NCBI GenBank assembly: GCA_903944085.1
Contig: CAJAQO010000045.1
Coordinates: forward strand, 1 to 48,964
DNA length: 48,964 nt
Direction: 5' to 3'
DNA from: an uncultured Verrucomicrobia subdivision 3 bacterium
Lineage (GTDB): Bacteria > Verrucomicrobiota > Verrucomicrobiia > Limisphaerales > UBA11358
Shown one piece after another: positions 1 through 7,731 of the stretch. A program made the position numbers and the translations under genes. Under the pieces are notes generated by a model, which saw only the letters and a program-made list of their open reading frames with translations, did not search any database and was not told the origin of the DNA. Each line of letters opens with the position of its first letter. Within the stretch, counting starts at the first letter, position 1.

Positions 1-1
1 A

Positions 2-64
2 GCTCCCGGTGCGTCTTTCGCTGCTCCGGCAGCTTCGTCCGCAAATCGGCAGTTCAATTTTTAA
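2..64 (+). CDS. possible C-terminal end of an upstream gene (partial)
   Basis: One frame is open from the window edge to a TAA at 62-64 and reads as an Ala/Pro/Ser-rich tail ending RQFNF. Such a tail is typical of low-complexity protein ends, and the next gene begins about 150 bases later with its own promoter-like element. Only 20 codons are visible, so this could equally be chance. No function can be given. Confidence 0.3.
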   Translation, partial: APGASFAAPAASSANRQFNF

Positions 65-115
65 TAATCCTCAGCATTTGCCAGACTAAAAACTGCATTT
101 TGGCCTCCAAACCTG

Positions 116-124
116 TGCTATGAT
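116..124 (+). promoter_or_regulatory. extended -10 promoter candidate
   Basis: TGC followed by TATGAT (119-124) matches an extended -10 element (TGn-TATAAT). I see no convincing -35 box at the usual spacing, as is often true of extended -10 promoters. Transcription would start near 131, immediately before the hairpin at 132-150, giving a leader of about 85 bases for the gene at 216. The assignment is by consensus only. Confidence 0.4.
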
Positions 125-131
125 CGGCAAT

Positions 132-204
132 TGGATGCCACCGGCATCCACCCGCGACGGTCTTGGACGGTCGCCGCCACCGGGTTCAAAACGACCGTCA
201 GGAG
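132..204 (+). promoter_or_regulatory. structured 5' leader with two competing stems next to the RBS
   Basis: A perfect 8-bp hairpin, tggatgcc/ggcatcca (132-139 and 143-150, loop acc), stands at the expected transcript start. It is followed by two direct copies of gacggtc (156-162 and 166-172) and one complementary gaccgtc (193-199), which ends one base before the Shine-Dalgarno ggag (201-204). Either copy can pair with 193-199, so two alternative stems abut the ribosome site. This is seen directly; a role in translational control is inference. Confidence 0.45.
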
Positions 205-215
205 AAAACAGTAAT

Positions 216-608
216 ATGGCAAAAAATCCTGGTCAGGTGGAGCAGGACACGAACGCCATCCTCAAGGCCTGGGGCACCTTAGCCCCGACGGCCACGTTTG
301 GAGGCATGACGTTGCAGCAATACACCGCCAAGGTGCAGCCCTCGCTGGATGCCCGCAGCCAAATCAGCACCCACGAACAGGGAATCAAATCCTGGACGGA
401 CAAGCGCGACGATGTGGACGTGGACACCGAGGCCGCCAATGGCCTGGTGATCAAAGGCATCGTGGGCGACGTGAACTACGGCGACAACAGCGACCTGTAT
501 GAGGCCTGCGGCTACATTCGCAAGAGCGAAAAGAAGAGCGGCCTCACCCGCAAAGCCGCCGCTGCCGCCGCCAAGGCCGCCGCCAAGAAAACGCCGCCGG
601 CCAACTGA
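216..608 (+). CDS. small basic hypothetical protein with Ala/Lys tail
   Basis: A 130-residue cytoplasmic protein with no signal peptide. ATG 216 is chosen over an upstream in-frame ATG at 120 because ggag sits at 201-204 and the upstream part reads as leader. The body is mixed helical sequence; near residues 97-112 lies LYEACGYIRKSEKKSGLTRK, which looks like the conserved core of a small family I cannot name. The last 25 residues are almost only Ala and Lys, ending KKTPPAN, like the basic tails of nucleic-acid-binding proteins. It stands alone between a structured leader and a strong terminator, so it is a monocistronic unit. Function unknown. Confidence 0.8.
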   Translation: MAKNPGQVEQDTNAILKAWGTLAPTATFGGMTLQQYTAKVQPSLDARSQISTHEQGIKSWTDKRDDVDVDTEAANGLVIKGIVGDVNYGDNSDLYEACGYIRKSEKKSGLTRKAAAAAAKAAAKKTPPAN

Positions 609-639
609 CGGCGGAAGCACGCAGTAATCGCAGCCACAC

Positions 640-670
640 GCGCGGACAGGTGTATCGTCCGCGCTTTTTT
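640..670 (+). terminator. Rho-independent terminator
   Basis: A perfect 8-bp GC-rich stem, gcgcggac (640-647) with gtccgcgc (657-664), encloses a 9-base loop and is followed by six T (665-670). It lies 32 bases after the stop of the gene at 216-608 and ends that transcript. Confidence 0.85.
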
Positions 671-690
671 ATTGCGAAGTCCGCAGTTGG

Positions 691-834
691 GGAGCACGCC
701 CGCCCCGGGCGTAGCCGGCGGCGCCCGCGCCGCCGGCGGTTGCGCGTGACGCTGACCTGGATGCTTGAAATTTGTCGGTGCGCCCGGGTTTTCCGCGAGG
801 GCGCGGAAAACTGCGCCCGGGGCGGGCGCGCTCC
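691..834. repeat. palindrome-rich GC repeat, first part
   Basis: The 21 bases at 691-711 recur inverted at 814-834 with one mismatch. Between them are a 9-bp hairpin, ccggcggcg/cgccgccgg (715-723 and 728-736, loop cccg), and another, ttttccgcg/cgcggaaaa (789-797 and 802-810, loop aggg). There is no convincing gene in 671-1065. The nested inverted repeats suggest a REP/MITE-like intergenic element. Confidence 0.6.
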
Positions 835-919
835 CAATCCGGTTTCGGAATGCGGGTTTATTGCCGGCAGGGCAGCATCGGGCGGCGCGCACCGCTGATT
901 TTTCCGCCCAACTTGGAGG

Positions 920-989
920 GCGGCGACACGTCGCCGCTTTCCGACTGGGAGACATGTCTCCCAGTTACAAAGCGCGGACATGTCCGCGC
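920..989. repeat. three consecutive palindromes, second part of the repeat
   Basis: Three palindromes follow in 70 bases: 920-937 (8-bp arms gcggcgac/gtcgccgc around AC), 944-965 (perfect 22 bp with centre acatgt) and 972-989 (perfect 18 bp, gcgcggaca/tgtccgcgc). The spacers are 6 bases each. The shared centre ACATGT/ACACGT suggests one family. There is no T-run, so they are not simple terminators. Confidence 0.65.
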
Positions 990-1065
990 ACTCCACCGGC
1001 GGGACGGCGCGCGAAGGCACGGCGGGAAAAGCTCGTTGGCACCGGGTGTGCCGCCCCGGCGGGTT

Positions 1066-2091
<1,026 letters not shown>

Positions 2092-2103
2092 GGGCGCACG
2101 GGA

Positions 2104-3459
2104 TTAAACCAGCTTCCACGGCGCGCGAAAATCCCGCGTGAGCAGCTTGGAAGCGTCCGGATCGTTGAGAATCGTTTCCGACTGGACGTCCCAATTTAAC
2201 TTACGGCCGACCAGCATGGAGATGAGTCCGAGATGGCCGGGGATCGTGGAATGATGCGACGTCTTCGCCGGCGTGATCGTGGGCTGGCGCGATTTGACGC
2301 AGGCGAGAAAATTCGCCTGATGGTTGCTGGATTCGTAGAGTTTGACCTTCCGCAATTCCTCCGGCACCTGTTTCCAGCGCTTCCATTCCACATTGGACGC
2401 ATCGAAACTGCCGCGATCAATATGCACCCAGCCGTCCGTGCCAATCCATTTGGTGCCGCCGGCGATTTCCGGATACCCGCCGGCAATGGTCATGGCGATG
2501 CCGCGCGGATACTTGAGTTCGATGCGATAAACCTTGGCCGCATCCCAGACGCCGCCCTTGGGCGGGAATTCGCCGTGACCTTCAACTTCCGAAGGCCCGG
2601 AGTTATCAAAGTCGCAGCCCCAATGGGCAATATCCACATGGTGTCCCGACCAATCCATCAACTGGCCGCCGCCGAAATTGTAATTCCACCGCCAGTGCCG
2701 GTGCAGCCGGGCGGGAATGTAGGGAATCAACTGCGCAGGCCCCACCCAGAGATCATAGTCCAATTCCGGCGGCGGCGGAACGGGCAGCATGTGATCCTTC
2801 TCGCTCACTTCGGCTCCGTTGTAATCCTTGGGCAAACCGACTTCCACGCGCTGGATCGTGCCGATGAGACCGTTGCGGACAATTTCGGCGGCCTTGTGAA
2901 ACGGCTTTACCGAGCGCTGCCAGGAACCCGTCTGCCAAATGCGGCCATGCTGCTGGACCGCGCGGACAATCGCCTGCTGCTCGGCGATAGTGTGGGCCAG
3001 CGGTTTTTCGCCGTAGATATCTTTCTTCTGCCGCGCCGCCTCGAGGGCGGCCATCGCGTGCCAGTGATCCGGCAAGGCGATCATCACCGCATCAATATCC
3101 TTGCGCGCGAGCAGTTCACGGTAGTCGTGGTAAGCTTTGCAGTCTTGGTTGCCGTAGTGTTCATTGATGGTGTTGACCAGAGTTGTGAGGCGGTTCTTAT
3201 CCACGTCACAAGCGGCGACTACCTGGCAGTCGCTTTCAGCTAGAAACGACTTAGTATTGCCGGTGCCCATGTTTCCGCAACCGATTATCCCCAGAGTTAT
3301 CTTATTAGAAGGAGCCACCTGGCCATCCAGTCCCAGCGCCGAACCTGGGACAAACGCCGGCAAGGCCAGAGCCGCGCCCGCGGTCGTGAGAAACCGGCGC
3401 CGGCTGATGCCGTTCAACGGGCCGGAAGATTGGTTGTTGGTAACGGGAATTTTTTTCAT
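2104..3459 (-). CDS. Tat-exported Gfo/Idh/MocA family oxidoreductase
   Basis: A 451-residue oxidoreductase of the same fold as its downstream neighbour, but with an N-terminal twin-arginine signal: SRRRFLTTAGAALALPAFV at about residues 19-37. The Rossmann motif GIIGCGNMG follows near residue 60, and the EKP motif (YGEKPLAHTIAEQQA) near residue 150 supplies the catalytic lysine. Tat export implies folding with bound NAD(P) cofactor before crossing to the periplasm, typical of this large verrucomicrobial/planctomycete subfamily. It is probably co-transcribed with the gene at 1066-2091 and with the ROK regulator upstream (gap 123 bases). The likely role is oxidation or rearrangement of a sugar or glycoside in the periplasm; the substrate is unknown. 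Confidence 0.9.
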   Translation of the reverse strand: MKKIPVTNNQSSGPLNGISRRRFLTTAGAALALPAFVPGSALGLDGQVAPSNKITLGIIGCGNMGTGNTKSFLAESDCQVVAACDVDKNRLTTLVNTINEHYGNQDCKAYHDYRELLARKDIDAVMIALPDHWHAMAALEAARQKKDIYGEKPLAHTIAEQQAIVRAVQQHGRIWQTGSWQRSVKPFHKAAEIVRNGLIGTIQRVEVGLPKDYNGAEVSEKDHMLPVPPPPELDYDLWVGPAQLIPYIPARLHRHWRWNYNFGGGQLMDWSGHHVDIAHWGCDFDNSGPSEVEGHGEFPPKGGVWDAAKVYRIELKYPRGIAMTIAGGYPEIAGGTKWIGTDGWVHIDRGSFDASNVEWKRWKQVPEELRKVKLYESSNHQANFLACVKSRQPTITPAKTSHHSTIPGHLGLISMLVGRKLNWDVQSETILNDPDASKLLTRDFRAPWKLV

Positions 3460-3582
3460 GGTAACAAGAGTCGGTGACTTACTTGATGAGCATTAGTGCT
3501 GACTGCGGAAGTTGTCGAGTTTAAATCGGCGCATGGTGCTAGAATTGGCCGTCATCACTCGAATAAAGACTTTGATAAGTCG

Positions 3583-4827
3583 TCAAGCATGTCGGGCCGG
3601 TTTCCATTTATGCAAAGCCAGGGCGGCGGCCCCTAAGGCACCATTGAAACTGCCCAGCTCAGAATAAACGATGACCGGAGCCGGCTGGCTGGTTTCCGCG
3701 CAAAACTCATTGACGGCGTTCTGCAAGGGGTTCAAGAAGGCAGCGCCCAAGTTCACCAGCGGCCCGGCCAGGATGATTTTGGGCGGATTGAAAAGCGCGT
3801 TAAGCTGACAGCAGACCCAGCCCAAGGTCTGTGCCACGTCGGCCAGCACACTATTCACAAAAGGATCACCCTTCGCCGCCGCATAAACCACATCCTCGAA
3901 GGCAACGGGGTCACTAATGGGTTTTAGTATCGTTTCCTTCCCTTGAGCGATGCCAGCATTCACGGCTTTCAGAATAGCTGGGACGGAGGCGATTTGTTCC
4001 AAAGCTTGCAAGCCGGCGCAATCCCACGCGCCGACGCGGCCGCCGGAACCGGTCTGGCGACGCACGGGACCGACGGGGCAAAGCCAGCCTCTGATTTCGC
4101 CCGCAAGATTCTTCTCGCCGTGCAGCAGTTCGCTGTGCGCAATGATGCCGGCGGCGATGCCAGTGCGGATGCCCAGACAGACGAAGTTGTCCAGCCCGCG
4201 TCCCTGTCCGAACCAAAGTTCCGCCAAAGCCATGGAACGGATGTTGTTTTCCAGAAACACATTCACCTTGAAATGGTCCGCCAGCAATTTGCCGAGCGGA
4301 ATATTCTCCCAGCCGCGAATATGGGCGTAACCTAAGGCGATTTGTTGTTGCGGATCAATGGAGCCGGGCACGCCGATGCCAATTCCCAAAACGTCTTTCA
4401 TCTGGCCGGCCGCCAGCTCTTCAATGGTCTGTTCAATTTTGCCGATGACTTGCTCGGCCGAATCCGTGGGCAGAATTTGTTTTTCAAGCTGTCGGATGGG
4501 ACGGTCGGAAAAGTCCACAATCGTGCCCAAAAGTTTTCGGGCATCAAAATCAACCCCGACGAAGAAGCCGCCGCCCGGATTCAAAGCCAGCAAGGTTGGT
4601 GGCCGCCCGTAATCACGTTCTGGCTTTTGCCATTCAACGAGGAAACCTTCGGCAATCAGCCGGTCAACGTAAGTTCCAACGGTCGAAGGCGCGAGTTTCA
4701 ACTGGCTGGCGAGTTCCACCCGGGACAAATCCTGTCGCGCGCGCACCCGGAGCAGTATCTCGGCCTCAAGATTGGCTACAATCTGAGGTTTGTGCCGGGT
4801 CGTCCGCCGGACGGTCCGGCGGTTCAT
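3583..4827 (-). CDS. ROK family transcriptional repressor (NagC/XylR type)
   Basis: A 414-residue regulator. An N-terminal winged helix-turn-helix (LSRVELASQLKLAPSTVGTYVDRL) is followed by a ROK sugar-sensing domain (GIGIGVPGSIDP; ENNIRSMALAELWFGQGRG). The kinase features are eroded: the DxGGT phosphate loop is replaced by GVDFDARK, the catalytic Asp of END is Asn, and the Cys-rich zinc motif is reduced to CPVGPVRRQTGSGG. It should therefore bind sugar but not phosphorylate it. I take ATG 4827 rather than the in-frame GTG 4872, because the promoter at 4887-4914 would leave only about 8 bases of leader before the GTG. Its divergent position to the GH2 gene suggests it controls both flanks. Confidence 0.85.
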   Translation of the reverse strand: MNRRTVRRTTRHKPQIVANLEAEILLRVRARQDLSRVELASQLKLAPSTVGTYVDRLIAEGFLVEWQKPERDYGRPPTLLALNPGGGFFVGVDFDARKLLGTIVDFSDRPIRQLEKQILPTDSAEQVIGKIEQTIEELAAGQMKDVLGIGIGVPGSIDPQQQIALGYAHIRGWENIPLGKLLADHFKVNVFLENNIRSMALAELWFGQGRGLDNFVCLGIRTGIAAGIIAHSELLHGEKNLAGEIRGWLCPVGPVRRQTGSGGRVGAWDCAGLQALEQIASVPAILKAVNAGIAQGKETILKPISDPVAFEDVVYAAAKGDPFVNSVLADVAQTLGWVCCQLNALFNPPKIILAGPLVNLGAAFLNPLQNAVNEFCAETSQPAPVIVYSELGSFNGALGAAALALHKWKPARHA

Positions 4828-4886
4828 TTTTGCTTTGGGCGTCGCTTGCACAATAATAATGTTACGATCCACAATGGAGCCTTGGC

Positions 4887-4927
4887 ATTATTTTCAATCA
4901 AAAGTTAATGTCAAGTTGTTTGACATT
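4887..4927 (-). promoter_or_regulatory. ROK gene promoter overlapped by a palindromic operator
   Basis: Read on the minus strand, TTGACA (4909-4914), a 16-base spacer and AATAAT (4887-4892) form a near-consensus sigma-70 promoter. An inverted repeat, aatgtcaa (4907-4914), five bases, ttgacatt (4920-4927), covers the whole -35 box, the usual place for an autoregulatory operator. The AT-rich inverted repeat is of the size bound by ROK repressors. Binding is inferred from position. Confidence 0.6.
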
Positions 4928-5190
4928 GCCGCCGAACAAAATTTGCAGAAATCATTTCGACGACGGCGCGAGACATTCAAGAACCTCGCTGGTCAAACGC
5001 AATTCACTTCGGGCATCAGGTGCAGCTAAGTTTGAGTATCTGATTTAATTTTCGTGCTGTGTTATTCTGGTAACAGCGGCCGGAAGTTTAAAGCTCACAC
5101 TTGCAATTTTGATTTCCCGTGGCGGCTCAAAGGCGCTGACCTGGAAACAATTGACTTTGCACCGCTTAAAAATCTAGGATTAAAGGAATC
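4928..5190. other. upstream region of the GH2 gene
   Basis: No gene is seen. TTGACT at 5151 with TAGGAT at 5175 resembles a promoter but would place the transcript start inside the ribosome site, so I do not accept it. A clear ribosome-binding site, aaagga (about 5182-5187), precedes the GH2 start at 5191. The second arm of the ROK operator lies at the left edge, so the repressor could reach a rightward promoter here. Confidence 0.4.
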
Positions 5191-7584
5191 ATGCGAATTG
5201 AAAATAAATGCCACAGGTTATTTATCGTCCTGCTGGCAAGCGCGATTGGCGTTGGCCTTGCCTCGTGTTCATTCCGGCCAGTCCAGCGGACGTCGGCGAG
5301 CCAGCCTGAAAAAAAGTTATTGGACGCCGGCTGGCTGTTTCATCGGGGTGAGATATCTGGCAATGATCATGATCTGGTCGCTGCCACCGGGTTTGCGGAC
5401 AGCCAATGGCAGTCCGTGAATCTGCCGCATGATTATGTGTTGGATGGAACTTACAATTCCACAAACGAGCGCAACCACGGCTATCTGCCGGTGACGACCG
5501 CTTGGTATCGCCGGCATTTATTCATTCCCCAAGGCGATCAGGGCAAAAGCTTGGAACTCCAGTTCGACGGTGTTTTCCGCGACAGCCAAGTCTGGCTGAA
5601 TGGGCAATTTCTAGGCCGGCACCAAAGCGGTTACTCCGGATTCAGTTTTGACATCACCAAAGCCGCCCATTATGGAGCGGACAATGTCATTACCGTCTAT
5701 GTTGATCCACGGCATTTCGAAGGTTGGTGGTATGAAGGTGGCGGTATTTATCGTCACGTCTATCTGAATGTCAGATCGCCGCTGCATGTAGCGCCGTGGG
5801 GAACGCAGATCATCTCCGAAGTGCCCAACGGCAACCAAGGTGCCGATGACGAGGCTGAAATCGCACTGCAAACCAAGGTTGTCAATGAAGCGATGGCTCC
5901 CGCGAACTGCACCGTGTTGTTCGAGATCGTGGGGCCGGATGGAACTTCGCTCGTCAAGTTGGAAACAAATTCGCTGGTGGCGGCCGGCCAAAAGGAACAG
6001 TTGGCGCAACATTGCACTCTCCTGCATCCACGCCTTTGGTCGCCGGATTCGCCGCAGCTATATGAACTCCGCACCAAGGTTTTTTGCGATGGTCAACTGA
6101 TGGACACCGTAAATACCACCTTTGGCATTCGCACTATTTTCTTCGATGCGGACCGCGGATTTTTTCTCAATGGCAAGCATGTCGAAATCCGTGGCGTGGC
6201 CTGTCATCAGGATTTTCCCGCCGTGGGCATTGCCGTGCCGGATAGTTTGCAGCCCTGGCGGGTGCAGCAATTGAAAAACTCAGGCGCCAATGGCTGGCGC
6301 ACGGCCCACAACGTGCCCAACGAAGCGGTTCTGGATGCGTGCGACCGATTGGGTATGTTGGTGATGGATGAGAACCGCCACTTAGGCGACTGCTATGATC
6401 ATCATAGTCCGCCCGGCACTACTTTCACCAATCTGGAAGACTTGGCTTATATGATACAGCGCGATCGCAACCATCCCAGCGTCATCATGTGGTCCATGTG
6501 CAATGAGGAAGGCATCAAGGGCATGGAAGGTTCGCCGGAAGGTGCGAAAATCTTTTCGGCGATGATGGCCGAGGTTCATAAATACGACCGCACCCGTCCG
6601 ATAACTTGCGCCATGGATTCCGGCTGGCTTACTCCCGGTTTCGCGGAGGTTGAAGACATCATTGGGGTCAACTACAGCTATCCTCGCTATGATGACATTC
6701 ACAAGGCGCATCCGGGCAAATCTATGTTTGGCAGCGAAACTGCCAACAATAAGACGGCCCGCAGCGTGTATGAACATGATGCGGCCAAAGGCCTGGTGAG
6801 CAGTTATAATTTGACCGATCCAGGTTGGCAGCCAGTGGCATCGCGCCCCTTCATGGCAGGTTCTTACACTTGGACCGGCTTTGATTACCGAGGCGAACCC
6901 AATCCAGACGGCTGGCCGGATGTTAGCAACAACACTGGATTGTTGGATAACTGCGGCTTTCCTAAAGACAAATTCTTTTATTTAAAATCCTGGTGGTCAG
7001 CCAAACCAATGGTGCATTTAATGCCCATCTGTTGGAACTGGCCGGGCAAAGAAGGGCAGGCCATGCGGGCGATTGCCTTCAGCAACGCCCGGCAGGTGGA
7101 ATTATTTTTAAATGGAAAAAGTTTCGGCGTCCAAACCATGCCGCAGGATGGGCATTTGGAATGGCAAGTTCCTTATTCGCCCGGCAAATTGGTGGCGAAA
7201 GGTTATACCGATGGCAACTTAGTCGCCACTGATTTGGTGGAGACGGTGACTGCACCTGACCGGGTTCAGCTCGCTCCCGAGCGTCATACCTTGCAAGCCG
7301 ACGGCGAGGATACAATCGTGGTGCCGGTCTCCATCCAAGACGCCCAAGGTCGTTTGGTGGCCAATGCCAACAATCGAGTTACGTTTCAACTTACCGGGGG
7401 CCGGCTGCTGGGCGTGGGCAATGGCAATCCGGGCGACCATGATCCCGACCGCGCGAACCAGCGGAACGCCTTCAATGGCCATTGCCTCGTGGTAATTCAG
7501 GCGGGAACGAAACCCGAAACGCTGGAGCTGACTGCCACCTCGCCTGGCCTGGCTTCCGCGCGCACAACCTTCACGGTGAAGTAG
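5191..7584 (+). CDS. GH2 family beta-galactosidase-like lipoprotein
   Basis: A 797-residue exported glycosidase. The N-terminus has a hydrophobic segment and a lipobox (GLASC, Cys near 27), so it is probably membrane anchored. The order is a sugar-binding jelly roll (about 45-200), an Ig-like domain (about 210-320), a TIM barrel (about 325-600), then a DUF4982-like domain with FLNGKSFG near 640 and a C-terminal Ig-like module. The acid/base is Glu439 in MWSMCNEEG and the nucleophile is Glu516 in MFGSETANN, both at the expected places. Members cleave terminal beta-galactosides, beta-glucuronides or related sugars; the exact specificity is not readable. It is divergent from the ROK repressor, its likely regulator. 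An aaagga ribosome site supports the start. Confidence 0.9.
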   Translation: MRIENKCHRLFIVLLASAIGVGLASCSFRPVQRTSASQPEKKLLDAGWLFHRGEISGNDHDLVAATGFADSQWQSVNLPHDYVLDGTYNSTNERNHGYLPVTTAWYRRHLFIPQGDQGKSLELQFDGVFRDSQVWLNGQFLGRHQSGYSGFSFDITKAAHYGADNVITVYVDPRHFEGWWYEGGGIYRHVYLNVRSPLHVAPWGTQIISEVPNGNQGADDEAEIALQTKVVNEAMAPANCTVLFEIVGPDGTSLVKLETNSLVAAGQKEQLAQHCTLLHPRLWSPDSPQLYELRTKVFCDGQLMDTVNTTFGIRTIFFDADRGFFLNGKHVEIRGVACHQDFPAVGIAVPDSLQPWRVQQLKNSGANGWRTAHNVPNEAVLDACDRLGMLVMDENRHLGDCYDHHSPPGTTFTNLEDLAYMIQRDRNHPSVIMWSMCNEEGIKGMEGSPEGAKIFSAMMAEVHKYDRTRPITCAMDSGWLTPGFAEVEDIIGVNYSYPRYDDIHKAHPGKSMFGSETANNKTARSVYEHDAAKGLVSSYNLTDPGWQPVASRPFMAGSYTWTGFDYRGEPNPDGWPDVSNNTGLLDNCGFPKDKFFYLKSWWSAKPMVHLMPICWNWPGKEGQAMRAIAFSNARQVELFLNGKSFGVQTMPQDGHLEWQVPYSPGKLVAKGYTDGNLVATDLVETVTAPDRVQLAPERHTLQADGEDTIVVPVSIQDAQGRLVANANNRVTFQLTGGRLLGVGNGNPGDHDPDRANQRNAFNGHCLVVIQAGTKPETLELTATSPGLASARTTFTVK

Positions 7585-7731
7585 GCGACTAACCGGTTTT
7601 AAAACGACAAAATATCAATTGCGCAAGCATTTTGCGATGCCCCGCATTGTTCCAGATCACAGTGCTGCTGAACTAATCGTGGCCGCAATTTCAAAAGTTA
7701 TTGCTCTCTGCTTTTGAAGTCAGACCATAAG

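Noticed and set aside
4872-4872. GTG at 4872 as start of the ROK regulator
   Set aside because: It lies only about 8 bases after the predicted transcript start, and the 15 added residues are not family-like; ATG 4827 fits better.
5151-5180. TTGACT...TAGGAT promoter for the GH2 gene
   Set aside because: The transcript would begin in the ribosome-binding site, leaving no room for it to function.
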